From: Anoxybacter fermentans
GTDB lineage: Bacteria; Bacillota; Halanaerobiia; DY22613
Direction: 5' to 3'
NCBI RefSeq assembly: GCF_003991135.1
Contig: NZ_CP016379.1
Span: 3,038,001 to 3,102,000 of the forward strand
DNA: 64,000 nucleotides
Part shown: piece by piece, positions 56,405 through 64,000 of the stretch
Layout of the letters: each line of letters opens with the position of its first letter
How positions within the stretch are numbered: position 1 is the stretch's first letter
Position numbers and translations under genes: made by a program
The notes under the pieces: generated by a model
The model's input: only the letters and a program-made list of their open reading frames with translations
Told to the model about the DNA's origin: nothing
Databases searched by the model: none

Positions 56405-58138
56405 TTGCTATTATTAAGATGCCAGGGTATCGCAAAAAATTATGGAGATCTCAAAGTTTTAAAAAAAGTTGATTTAAGTATAGGAATAGGTGAAAAAATT
56501 GGTCTTGTTGGTTGTAATGGGGCTGGAAAAACTACGTTGGCAAATATAATTTTTGGAAAGGAAAAATGTGATCAGGGAACAATTACCTATTACAAACAGA
56601 ACTTAAAAATAGGTTACTTACTGCAAGCAACTTCATATACTGAAAATAACTTTAATGATATGTTAAAAGAAAATTATAATCAATTTGAAATCGGTAATTT
56701 TTTTGAAGTAACCAGTTGGTTAGGTTTAGATAAAGTCCAGGAATGGGATTCAAATCGTTTTTCTGGTTTAAGTGGGGGAGAAAGAACCAAACTAGCATTG
56801 GCTAATATTTGGGTTACTAATCCTGACCTTTTAATTTTGGATGAACCTACTAATCATATGGATTTTACCGGAGTTGAATGGCTTATTACAGAACTGAATA
56901 AATTTAGGGGAGCGGTTTTAGTTATTTCACATGACCGGTATTTTTTAGATCAAGTTGTGAATCGAATAGTTGAATTAGAAGATGGTAAAATTAATAACTA
57001 TTATGGAAATTATTCTTACTATCGAGAGGAAAAAATCAGAAGATATGAAAACCAAATGCATCAATATGAAGTTCAAAAAAAAGAAGAAAAAAAACTAGAA
57101 GAAGAGATAGTACAGTTAAAACAATGGGCAAAAAAAGCAAACAAGGATGCTAGAGAGAAGGCCAGAAGAAAAGGAGTGTTAAAGGGTGGCAAAGAATTTT
57201 ACCGTGTCAAAGCCAAAAAATTAGATAGAAGAGTTAAATCAAAAATAAAACAGCTAGAAAAGCTGAAAAAAGAAGGTATTTCCAAACCAAAGGAAGAACC
57301 GGAAATTATATTTGAATTTAACAGGTCGAATAAACGTGGTCGTAGGATAATTGAAGTAAAAAATTTAAAAAAAAGTTATGGAGATAAAATTTTATTTAGG
57401 GATAGTTCTTTTTATATACTGTATGGCGATCGAATTGCTCTTTTTGGACCTAATGGTTGTGGAAAAACTACCCTTATTAAAATCCTTCTAGGGGAAGAGA
57501 AAGCGGATAGTGGTAGTATCTGGGTAAGTCCGTCGGTTAAAATAGGTTATTTAAGTCAGGATGTCCTGGACTTAAATGAAGAAGAAACACCATTAGAGGC
57601 TATGAAAACTATAAAAGGTAATTATAATACTGAAGTAAGGACATTACTGGCAAATATGGGATTTGATGAAGCAATGCTTAAAAAACCAATAGGTCAGTTA
57701 AGTTTAGGAGAAAGAACCAGGATTAAGCTTGCTGATCTTATACTTCAAAATAATGAGGTTCTTATACTTGATGAACCGACTAATCATTTAGATTTGTATA
57801 CCAGAACACAGTTAGAAAAAACTTTGGAAAAATACAATGGGACTATTATACTAGTATCTCACGATAGATACTTTTTAGAAAAAATTTCAGAAAAATTACT
57901 GGTTTTTCAAGATGGGAAGGTAAATAGGCTAGAAAAAGGTTTTAAAGAGTATATAGAAAAAATTGAAGATAAGAAAGATGAAGATGGGTACAACATAGGG
58001 GAAGAAAAGATGGTTATTGAAACCAAAATGGCTTATCTAGTTTCTGAACTTAGCAAGTTATCCGAAGATGACCCGGAATATGCACGTTTAGATGAGGAGT
58101 ATAAACAGTTGGTAAAGAAAAGAAATTCACTTAAATGA
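56405..58138 (+). CDS. ABC-F family ATPase (antibiotic resistance/ribosome protection type)
   Basis: The 577-residue soluble protein has two ABC domains. Domain 1 has Walker A GCNGAGKTT, signature LSGGERTKLALA and LLILDEPTNHMD. A lysine-rich linker follows (KKEEKKLEEEIVQLKQWAKK). Domain 2 has GPNGCGKTT, LSLGERTRIKLA and VLILDEPTNHLD. There are no membrane segments. ABC-F proteins bind the ribosomal E site and dislodge antibiotics or help stalled ribosomes. The TTG start has AAGGTGAT upstream. Which compound it protects from is not clear; an antibiotic-type acetyltransferase is nearby. Confidence 0.92.
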   Translation: MLLLRCQGIAKNYGDLKVLKKVDLSIGIGEKIGLVGCNGAGKTTLANIIFGKEKCDQGTITYYKQNLKIGYLLQATSYTENNFNDMLKENYNQFEIGNFFEVTSWLGLDKVQEWDSNRFSGLSGGERTKLALANIWVTNPDLLILDEPTNHMDFTGVEWLITELNKFRGAVLVISHDRYFLDQVVNRIVELEDGKINNYYGNYSYYREEKIRRYENQMHQYEVQKKEEKKLEEEIVQLKQWAKKANKDAREKARRKGVLKGGKEFYRVKAKKLDRRVKSKIKQLEKLKKEGISKPKEEPEIIFEFNRSNKRGRRIIEVKNLKKSYGDKILFRDSSFYILYGDRIALFGPNGCGKTTLIKILLGEEKADSGSIWVSPSVKIGYLSQDVLDLNEEETPLEAMKTIKGNYNTEVRTLLANMGFDEAMLKKPIGQLSLGERTRIKLADLILQNNEVLILDEPTNHLDLYTRTQLEKTLEKYNGTIILVSHDRYFLEKISEKLLVFQDGKVNRLEKGFKEYIEKIEDKKDEDGYNIGEEKMVIETKMAYLVSELSKLSEDDPEYARLDEEYKQLVKKRNSLK

Positions 58139-58145
58139 AGTGTAT

Positions 58146-58366
58146 GATTTTACTGCAAAAAGCTAATTTTTAGCTTCAAAAGAAATTTTTCGAATCATCT
58201 AAAGCTCGATTTCCGCCGAAATAAGGCTTCCTAATCAAAGGGCCTTCTTGGCCCTTGATTAGCTCATCACCTCCTGTGATGAGACCTTGTTTCGTCGGAA
58301 ATCTCGCTAAAATGATTTGGCTAAAAATTTCTATGTCGTTCAAAATTAGCTTTTTGCAGTTTAATT
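58146..58366 (+). repeat. Palindromic 220-bp element, full copy
   Basis: The copy is 221 bp from GATTTTACTGCAAAAAGC to TTTTTGCAGTTTAATT, lying 8 bp after the ABC-F stop. Both central hairpins are intact. Its place suggests it could act as that gene's terminator. Confidence 0.92.
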
Positions 58367-58456
58367 ATATATTATGAGATATCTGCTAGAAATCGATGGT
58401 GGAGGTATTCCGAACAAGGACTGTTTTCGCGGATGATCTCGTTCTAAGGCGTATTT

Positions 58457-59095
58457 TTATTCTATAATTTTTTCCGGGTGGTTGAGTAAATTTTGAAATG
58501 CAGAAAAATATTTTCCCACATGTAAACCGTCCATCAAAGCATGATGTACTTGAACTGATAATGGTATCTTTAATTTGCCGTTTTCTTTAAAATATTTACC
58601 CCAGGCGATTCTTGGGATAGAGTCTGTTGGGTCTAAGTTTATGGGATGAGATAAGCTAGTAAATGAAATCCAGGGGATACTGGTGATAATAAGGTGGTTA
58701 TCTTTACCTGGTTCATCTTCAAGGCATAAATTTTTTTTCACCATATCCATTTTTTTTGCCACTTCTTTGCAAAATTCTATAAAATCTTCTTTATAATCTG
58801 CTCTACAGAAGCTGAATACCTCATCTTCTCTTAGTACAGTAAATGCTGGATGGATGATTTCATGTTCGATAATTTTTTCACCGCGAATTCTATAGCGAAA
58901 TTCTTTAATATTGTTTGCTGTTCTTACAGCTATATATAAAATAGTTTTAAAAAATGATAAATTATTTTCTTTAATAAAAGGGTAGATTTTGGTTAGGTCA
59001 ACATTGGCACAGAGACTAAAATGGGGGTAGTCCATTTGTTTAAAAAAGTTAAAATGTCTTTTTCTTGGCCAATTATCCAGGTCAATGTACTTCAT
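58457..59095 (-). CDS. Chloramphenicol acetyltransferase family protein
   Basis: The 212-residue protein has the CAT fold landmarks: an N-terminal WPRKRHFNFF segment, PRIAWGKYF, and the catalytic histidine motif HHALMDGLHVGKYF near residues 185-198 (HHAxxDG consensus). It transfers an acetyl group from acetyl-CoA, in true CAT to chloramphenicol; distant family members may use other acceptors. AAGGAGGAG lies ten bases before the ATG. It faces the ABC-F gene across a repeat element. Confidence 0.9.
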   Translation of the reverse strand: MKYIDLDNWPRKRHFNFFKQMDYPHFSLCANVDLTKIYPFIKENNLSFFKTILYIAVRTANNIKEFRYRIRGEKIIEHEIIHPAFTVLREDEVFSFCRADYKEDFIEFCKEVAKKMDMVKKNLCLEDEPGKDNHLIITSIPWISFTSLSHPINLDPTDSIPRIAWGKYFKENGKLKIPLSVQVHHALMDGLHVGKYFSAFQNLLNHPEKIIE

Positions 59096-59190
59096 AATTT
59101 TCTCCTCCTTTTAAATAAAATATTCCATGCTAATTTTCCCCTTTTTAAAGTGATGAAAGTTTGAGCTTTCTTTATGGTCGTGATTTTTCT

Positions 59191-59290
59191 AAAAAAGAAG
59201 GAAACCCTCCTCTGGAGTAGGTAGGATTACTACATCCAGAATGGAGGGATTTATTATAATTCGCCAAATATTATATAATATCCTCTTAAT
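59191..59290 (-). repeat. Second repeat family, copy 3 (reversed)
   Basis: Read on the minus strand it goes from ATTAAGAGGATATTATATAA through GGCGAATTATAAT and ATTCTGGATGTAG to GGAGGGTTTCCTTCTTTTTT. AAATCCCTCC pairs with GGAGGGTTT. It would end transcription coming from the right on the minus strand. Confidence 0.7.
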
Positions 59291-59314
59291 ATTTTTAATT
59301 TTCTGCATGTATAG

Positions 59315-59440
59315 CAATAGCTTCTGAGGCTTTAAAGGATTTAAAATCTTTTGCTGAGAATGAATTAGAATTTCTAATACAGGGAGGTTTTCTTGTAGAT
59401 TCTGAAATTGGTGAAGTAGAAATGATTCAGACTTTTTGTT
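59315..59440 (+). pseudogene. Possible radical SAM peptide maturase N-terminal fragment
   Basis: The frame reads AIASEALKDLKSFAENELEF, then LIQGGFLVDSEIGEVEMIQT before a stop. Helical LEFLIxxGFLVD segments like this stand in front of the radical SAM core in many SPASM peptide maturases. No core follows. It lies 50 bp before an ABC exporter gene. The assignment is tentative. Confidence 0.35.
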
Positions 59441-59491
59441 GAAAACCAACTTATAGTCATAAAGGTAAAAGTAGAAAGGGGTTTATAGTAG

Positions 59492-61273
59492 GTGAAAAAG
59501 AATCAAGAGTCTGTAAAGATAATATTTGATTTTATCAAAGAAAATTGGTGGATTTTTATAGGACTATTTTTTGCTTTAATTTTAAGTGGACTTATGGAAG
59601 CCTATCCTGTTGGTTTAATGCAGTCAGCAATTGATGAAATCTTTGCAGGAGGAGAATTTAGAAAAATTTTAACTCTTATAGCATTCTGGTATGGTTGTCG
59701 ATTAATTAAAGCTTTAGCAGGATTTATATCAGGCTGGTTAGCAGGCATTGCTGGAGCCAATCTAGGTCATAGATTTCGGCAGATTTTATTTGAACGTTTA
59801 CGTTTAGCTTCATATGTTCAATTAGAGAAAGCTTCTTCATCAGAGACTATAGTTAGAACATTAAATGATGTCTATGATTTGGGTAATCTAGTAACCCAGC
59901 CCATTGTACTGGTTGGTCAAAATTTATTTATCTTCATATGGTCGGTTTTTTTCTTAGTTCGTCTTGATTGGGTACTTTTTATCGCGTGCTTACCCTTAGG
60001 ATTTATCATGTTAGCTGCTGGTCAATGGGTATCTGGTTTAAATCGTGAGGTATGGAAAAAGCAAAGAAATTTCTATACACGAATAGTAAATTGTCTTATT
60101 GAGACTGTTTCAGCCTGTCGTGAAATTACTATCTTTAATCTCTGGTCAAGACAGAAAAAATTATTTAACAATGCAAATAATGGTGTTACCAGAGCCCAAC
60201 GTTCTACAGCTATTTTGATAAGTGGGTTAAACAATTTTACCGAGGCATTATGGCCTTTAGCTACTGTAGTCTGTCTAATTCTTGGTGGTTATAGGGTTTT
60301 AACAGGTAATTTAACAACGGGTGGAATGATTGCTTTTATGTGGTACATTCAATGGGTGATTCATCCTATAAGCCAGATTGCTAATTATTATGCCCAAATT
60401 CAAAAAAGTTTTGTTGCTATTGAACGAATTCAGGAAATGTTAGATTGGTTTCCACCAACCTTTGAATCCCGTGGCAATGTTATAATTAATTCTGAACTTA
60501 GATTAGAAAATGTCTCTTTTGGTTATGGAAAAGAAAAAGAGGTTATTCATAATATAAACTTTTCTGTACGAAAAGGTGAAGTAGTAGCATTAGTAGGTGA
60601 AACTGGTTGTGGAAAATCAACATTATTAAAAGTCATATTGGGCCTGGTAAAACCTGATTCTGGAAAAATTTTTGTTGATGGTAAGTTAATAGAACCCAGT
60701 GATTTATGTGGTTCTCCATCTCTAGCAGCAGTTTTTCAGGACCCGTATCTTTTTAATATTTCAATTACAGAAAATGTATCCCTTGCTGTTCAAACAGATT
60801 CAGATGAAAAGGAGTCTATTATTGAACAGGCATTACAGGATGCTTATGTTATTCCCTTTTTAGATGATTTACCTCAGAAAGGTAATACTATAGTTGGAGA
60901 AAGGTCCAGTCGTTTGTCCAGTGGACAGCGGCAACGGGTAGCTTTAGCCAGGGCTTTGGTTAAAAAACCTACATTACTTATTCTTGATGAGGCGACTTCC
61001 GCAGTAGATACAGCGACTGAAGAGAATATTTATCGTGCATTATTTCAAAAACGTGATCAATTTGGTTGTATCATAGTATCTCACCGCCTGGTTAGTGTAA
61101 TGGGTGCAGATAAAATATATATGATGAAAGATGGTAGAATAATTGCTTATGGTACACATAAAGAGTTGATGGAAAATTGTGATGAATATAAGGCACTGTA
61201 TGGTGCACAAATTTCTCTGGAGGGTGATGTTAATGGATATTCGAGAGGCGTACGATGTAGATATGGTTGTTAG
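59492..61273 (+). CDS. ABC exporter, fused membrane and ATPase domains (MsbA/peptide type)
   Basis: The 593-residue half-transporter has six membrane helices in residues about 15-310 and a C-terminal ATPase domain: Walker A GETGCGKST, Q-loop AVFQDPYLFN, signature RLSSGQRQRVALARAL, Walker B LLILDEATSAVD and the switch SHRLVSV. It should act as a dimer. The GTG start follows AGAAAGGGG. There is no peptidase domain. The gene has a radical-SAM-like remnant in front, so a peptide substrate is possible, but lipid or drug export fits equally. Confidence 0.88.
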   Translation: MKKNQESVKIIFDFIKENWWIFIGLFFALILSGLMEAYPVGLMQSAIDEIFAGGEFRKILTLIAFWYGCRLIKALAGFISGWLAGIAGANLGHRFRQILFERLRLASYVQLEKASSSETIVRTLNDVYDLGNLVTQPIVLVGQNLFIFIWSVFFLVRLDWVLFIACLPLGFIMLAAGQWVSGLNREVWKKQRNFYTRIVNCLIETVSACREITIFNLWSRQKKLFNNANNGVTRAQRSTAILISGLNNFTEALWPLATVVCLILGGYRVLTGNLTTGGMIAFMWYIQWVIHPISQIANYYAQIQKSFVAIERIQEMLDWFPPTFESRGNVIINSELRLENVSFGYGKEKEVIHNINFSVRKGEVVALVGETGCGKSTLLKVILGLVKPDSGKIFVDGKLIEPSDLCGSPSLAAVFQDPYLFNISITENVSLAVQTDSDEKESIIEQALQDAYVIPFLDDLPQKGNTIVGERSSRLSSGQRQRVALARALVKKPTLLILDEATSAVDTATEENIYRALFQKRDQFGCIIVSHRLVSVMGADKIYMMKDGRIIAYGTHKELMENCDEYKALYGAQISLEGDVNGYSRGVRCRYGC

Positions 61274-61286
61274 AAGGAATGATTAA
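61233..61286 (+). pseudogene. Start of a lost downstream gene, overlapping the exporter
   Basis: ATG 61233 with GGAGGG eight bases upstream opens a 17-codon frame, MDIREAYDVDMVVRRND. It overlaps the exporter end in another frame. The placing is that of a translationally coupled second gene, now truncated. Shifted remains (MINRCANKIYDLAQMGEAYI) follow to the repeat at 61349. Confidence 0.35.
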
Positions 61287-61348
61287 CCGATGTGCTAATA
61301 AGATTTATGATCTTGCACAAATGGGAGAAGCTTATATACCATATATAT

Positions 61349-61566
61349 GATTTTACTGCAAAAAGCTAATTTTTCGCTTCATAAAGAAATTTTTCGAACC
61401 ATCTAAAGCTTGATTTCAGTCGAAATAAGGCATACTAATCAATGGATCATCCTGACCCTTAATTAGCTCATCACATCCTTATATGAGGCCATTCTTTTCA
61501 ATCTTGCTAAGATGGTTTAACGAAAAATTTCTATGTCGCTCCAAATTAGCTTTTTGCAGTTTAATC
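61349..61566 (+). repeat. Palindromic element, full copy at the island's right edge
   Basis: The copy is 218 bp from GATTTTACTGCAAAAAGC to TTTTTGCAGTTTAATC. The central hairpins are partly eroded (ACTAATCAATGGATC with ACCCTTAATTAG). Confidence 0.9.
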
Positions 61567-61754
61567 ATTAATCTCTTTTTAATTTTCTCTAATTGATTAC
61601 AGGTAAAAGATTTTTCCTCTGGAATGTAAAAATAATCTGGGAATAATTTAAAATCAAAATGGGCATAACTACCTTGACGAAGAGTATTCTCTTTGATATA
61701 ATAATTTCTGTACCTGAAAAAAGTATATAAGCCAATTTCTAGGCTTTAAAGTTT

Positions 61755-62026
61755 GGCCGTACTAGATGGGGGGGTAGCGGTACCCTGTAACCTGCAACCC
61801 GCTATAGCAGGGTCGAAGCCTATGCTGAGGGGTTAGTCCTTTTGAGGTCTGGCTTAAGTAAGTGGTGTTGACAGTTGGGTCCTACGCAATCCAGCTTTAC
61901 GAACCCCGTCAGGTCCGGAAGGAAGCAGCGGTAAGTAAATGTCTGGATGTGCCGTAGGGGTGCCTGACTCGAGCTAACTGCTTAAGTAACGCTTGGGAGG
62001 CTACCTCGAAGCTAGGCGTACGGCCA
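61755..62026 (+). ncRNA. ffs: Signal recognition particle RNA, large Gram-positive type
   Basis: The universally conserved SRP tip GTCAGGTCCGGAAGGAAGCA lies near 61908. The ends GGCCGTAC and GTACGGCC pair to close the molecule, giving about 270 nt, the long form with Alu domain found in Bacillus and related bacteria. A T-run after 62030 ends it. It binds Ffh and targets membrane proteins. It stands just before dnaX, as in many Firmicutes. Confidence 0.95.
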
Positions 62027-62079
62027 TTATTTTTTTATTCTTTTGCAGGAAATTATTTCCTGAATTAAGGAGAAAAAAT

Positions 62080-62208
62080 ATGTTGCGGGGGAAATTGACT
62101 GTTTTAAGATCGTTAGAATTAGAAGATCTGGATATACTGCAGAAATGGTACTTAGATCAGGAAGTTATGTATCGGGCCAGTGGTTGGATTAGAAAAAGTA
62201 AAAAATAG
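62080..62208 (+). pseudogene. GNAT acetyltransferase N-terminal fragment
   Basis: With AAGGAG upstream, the 42-codon frame LRGKLTVLRSLELEDLDILQ followed by KWYLDQEVMYRASGW is the first third of a RimJ/RimL-like acetyltransferase. The acetyl-CoA site is absent. It may be expressed as a stub. It sits between the SRP RNA gene and dnaX. Confidence 0.6.
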
Positions 62209-62309
62209 GGATTGAAAAAAGTTATGTTGGGGATAACCCAACTTTTATGTTATAATGGGAGGAGATAAGATAGAACTAGCGAATACAATAAAGAGAGGGG
62301 GCGGTTGCA

Positions 62310-64000
62310 TTGGGCTATTTATCATTATATCGAAAATGGAGACCAAAAACTTTTGATGATCTTGCAGGCCAGAAGACTGTTGTTAAAACATTGAAAAATG
62401 CACTGATAAATAATAGAATTGCCCATGCATATCTTTTTTGCGGCCCCAGAGGTACCGGAAAAACTTCTACAGCCAAGATTTTTGCTAAGGCATTGAATTG
62501 TGAACACGGGCCAACTCCGGACCCTTGCAATAAATGTTTTTCCTGCCAGCAGATTAACTCGGGACGTTCTGTGGATGTAATTGAGATTGATGCAGCGTCC
62601 AATCGTAGAATTGATGAAATTCGGGATCTTAGAGAAAAGGTCAAATTTTCCCCCAGTGAAGGGGATTATAAAGTATACATTATTGATGAGGTTCATATGT
62701 TAACCAAAGAAGCATTTAATGCCTTATTAAAAACCCTGGAAGAACCGCCTGAAAATGTGGTTTTTATTCTGGCTACTACAGAACCGCATAAAGTTTTATC
62801 GACCATTCAATCACGCTGTCAACGGTTTGATTTTAGCCTTCTTTCTATTAAGGATTTGAAAGAAAGGTTAAAATATATCTGTGAGCAAGAAGGAATTTCA
62901 ATTACAGATAGTGCCTTGAATTTAATAGCCAGAACTGCTGAAGGCGGGATGCGAGATGCTATTAGCATTTTAGATCAAGCCATTGCTTTTAGTGGAGATA
63001 AGGTGACTATCGATGATGTAAATACTATTTTGGGAAAAGTTGATCAACAGATTCTAGCAGAAATTGTAAATATTATTTCAAATCATGACACTAAGGCTGG
63101 TTTGAAGTTGATAAACGAGATTGTTGACCAGGGTAAAGATATGAATCAATTTGTTAAAGATATGATCTTTTATTTTAGGGATCTAATGTTAATTAAAGAG
63201 TGCGGTCTGCAAAATAATCTGATTGACCTTCCAGATGAACTAAAAGAAGAACTGGCAGACCAGGCCAGTAAATTTTCTATCAGAGATCTTTTGCGGATTT
63301 TAGAAATTTTAACAGAAACAGATCAGAAGTTGAAGTTTGCCAGTCAACCCCGGTTGCTTTTGGAGATGACAATGATTAAGTTAGCATCGCCGGAAACGGA
63401 TACTTCTATGGCAAATATAATCAACCGGTTGGCTAGATTAGAAGAGATAGTAGAGAAGAGAAAATCTGTTTTTCAGAAACCTGAAGAGGTTCTGACCGGA
63501 AAAGAACGGAAAGAAGAAGATAAAGCTGTTGTAGAAAGGAACAGAATAGAAAAAGAGACTGAGAGTCAGCAAAAAGACGTTAAAGAAAATCAGTTAGATT
63601 ATGAAGCTCAGATTGAATCTAAAAAGAGAACAGAGAATACGGAAGTTAACGAAGGACCTACCATCTCGATGGGAGAGATGGAAAAGTATTGGGAAGTTAC
63701 CATGAATCTTTTGAATAAAAATGCCAAGACCCGTAAATTAAGAGCATTTTTGTTGGTATGTAGGCCGTATAAAATCATTGGTAATACTCTTTATATTATT
63801 TTTCCTAGAGAAAGTACTTTCCATAAAACAAATGCAGAAAAAGAAATTGATTTACTGGAGCGGGCTTTAAAGAAGGTAATAGGTCAGAGTTTTAAGGTTG
63901 TCTGTATTTTTGAAGGAGAAGAAGCTATTACAAAGCAGAAGATTAAATCTGATGCTCAAGAGATGACACCAGCTTCCAGGGCTAATCAGTCTATTCAACT
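62310..64000 (+). CDS. dnaX: DNA polymerase III subunit gamma/tau, runs off the window
   Basis: At least 563 codons are present and the 3-prime end is beyond the window. The N-terminal AAA+ domain has YRKWRPKTFDDLAGQ, Walker A GPRGTGKTST, the zinc-binding CNKCFSCQQI, Walker B IIDEVHMLTKEAF, and the arginine finger SRCQRFDF. Domain III follows. After a charged linker (about 63440-63660) comes the tau-like C-terminal domain beginning MEKYWEVTMNLLNKNAKTRK. It loads the beta clamp at the replication fork. The TTG start has GAGAGGGGG about eight bases upstream. Confidence 0.95.
   Translation, partial: MGYLSLYRKWRPKTFDDLAGQKTVVKTLKNALINNRIAHAYLFCGPRGTGKTSTAKIFAKALNCEHGPTPDPCNKCFSCQQINSGRSVDVIEIDAASNRRIDEIRDLREKVKFSPSEGDYKVYIIDEVHMLTKEAFNALLKTLEEPPENVVFILATTEPHKVLSTIQSRCQRFDFSLLSIKDLKERLKYICEQEGISITDSALNLIARTAEGGMRDAISILDQAIAFSGDKVTIDDVNTILGKVDQQILAEIVNIISNHDTKAGLKLINEIVDQGKDMNQFVKDMIFYFRDLMLIKECGLQNNLIDLPDELKEELADQASKFSIRDLLRILEILTETDQKLKFASQPRLLLEMTMIKLASPETDTSMANIINRLARLEEIVEKRKSVFQKPEEVLTGKERKEEDKAVVERNRIEKETESQQKDVKENQLDYEAQIESKKRTENTEVNEGPTISMGEMEKYWEVTMNLLNKNAKTRKLRAFLLVCRPYKIIGNTLYIIFPRESTFHKTNAEKEIDLLERALKKVIGQSFKVVCIFEGEEAITKQKIKSDAQEMTPASRANQSIQ

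Overview
This is AT-rich DNA from a low-GC Gram-positive anaerobe. The evidence is strong GGAGG-type ribosome binding sites, frequent TTG/GTG starts, a long Gram-positive type SRP RNA, a T-box leader and a YhaO/YhaN pair. A Halanaerobiales- or Clostridia-like host is my guess; no gene here fixes the genus. The conserved chromosomal frame is at the two ends. The left end holds yhaO-yhaN-like repair genes, a GAF histidine kinase, an N-acetylmuramoyl-L-alanine amidase, tRNA-Arg(ACG), tadA and tRNA-Ser(CGA). The right end holds the SRP RNA gene and dnaX, which runs off the window. In many Firmicutes tRNA-Ser, tadA, the SRP RNA and dnaX lie next to each other. Here about 52 kb of accessory DNA (about 9.4-61.7 kb) separates them.

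Island, left part (9.4-20.9 kb): a Nudix hydrolase, a broken IS3-type orfA carrying a 220-bp palindromic element, a broken AlkZ-like glycosylase gene, a radical SAM/SPASM remnant followed by a three-gene ABC-2 exporter operon, a second smaller ABC-2 exporter, and a graveyard of gene fragments. Middle part (20.9-38.4 kb): almost all genes point right. They include two DUF262 (GmrSD-like) genes, an HD hydrolase/nitronate monooxygenase/DUF1232 block present twice, a methyltransferase, a polysaccharide deacetylase, a wrecked PEP-synthase-like gene and GC-richer palindromes that resemble integron attC sites. An ISL3-family IS lies at 7.2 kb and, inverted, at 35.9 kb. Right part (38.7-61.6 kb): a RecQ-like helicase followed by an RpoD-like sigma factor, an orphan T-box leader ahead of an MFS transporter, a broken MFS gene, a second ABC-2 exporter operon, a DUF134/NifX-like pair, a third exporter operon on the minus strand behind a radical SAM gene, an ABC-F protein, a chloramphenicol acetyltransferase-like gene and an MsbA-type exporter.

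The most striking structure is a family of about 220-bp elements, 16 to 17 full, partial or interrupted copies. Each is a long inverted repeat closing two small central hairpins. One copy sits in an IS3 orfA with a perfect 8-bp target duplication, so the family behaves as a non-autonomous mobile element. No copy was seen between 15.2 and 38.7 kb, which suggests that block has a separate history. A second repeat family (about 100 bp, three copies) forms a terminator-like fold with compensating changes.

The best candidate for an undescribed system is at 51.8-55.9 kb on the minus strand: a consensus promoter, an 18-codon ORF with a good ribosome binding site, a perfect 21-bp hairpin, a radical SAM protein with PqqD-like N-terminus, and a dedicated ABC-2 exporter. 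This is the layout of a small RiPP (modified peptide) operon. Its maturase has an in-frame TAA that removes the last cysteine ligands. The helicase-sigma factor pair is a second candidate. Many genes in the island are frameshifted or carry single in-frame TAA codons, so much of it is decaying.
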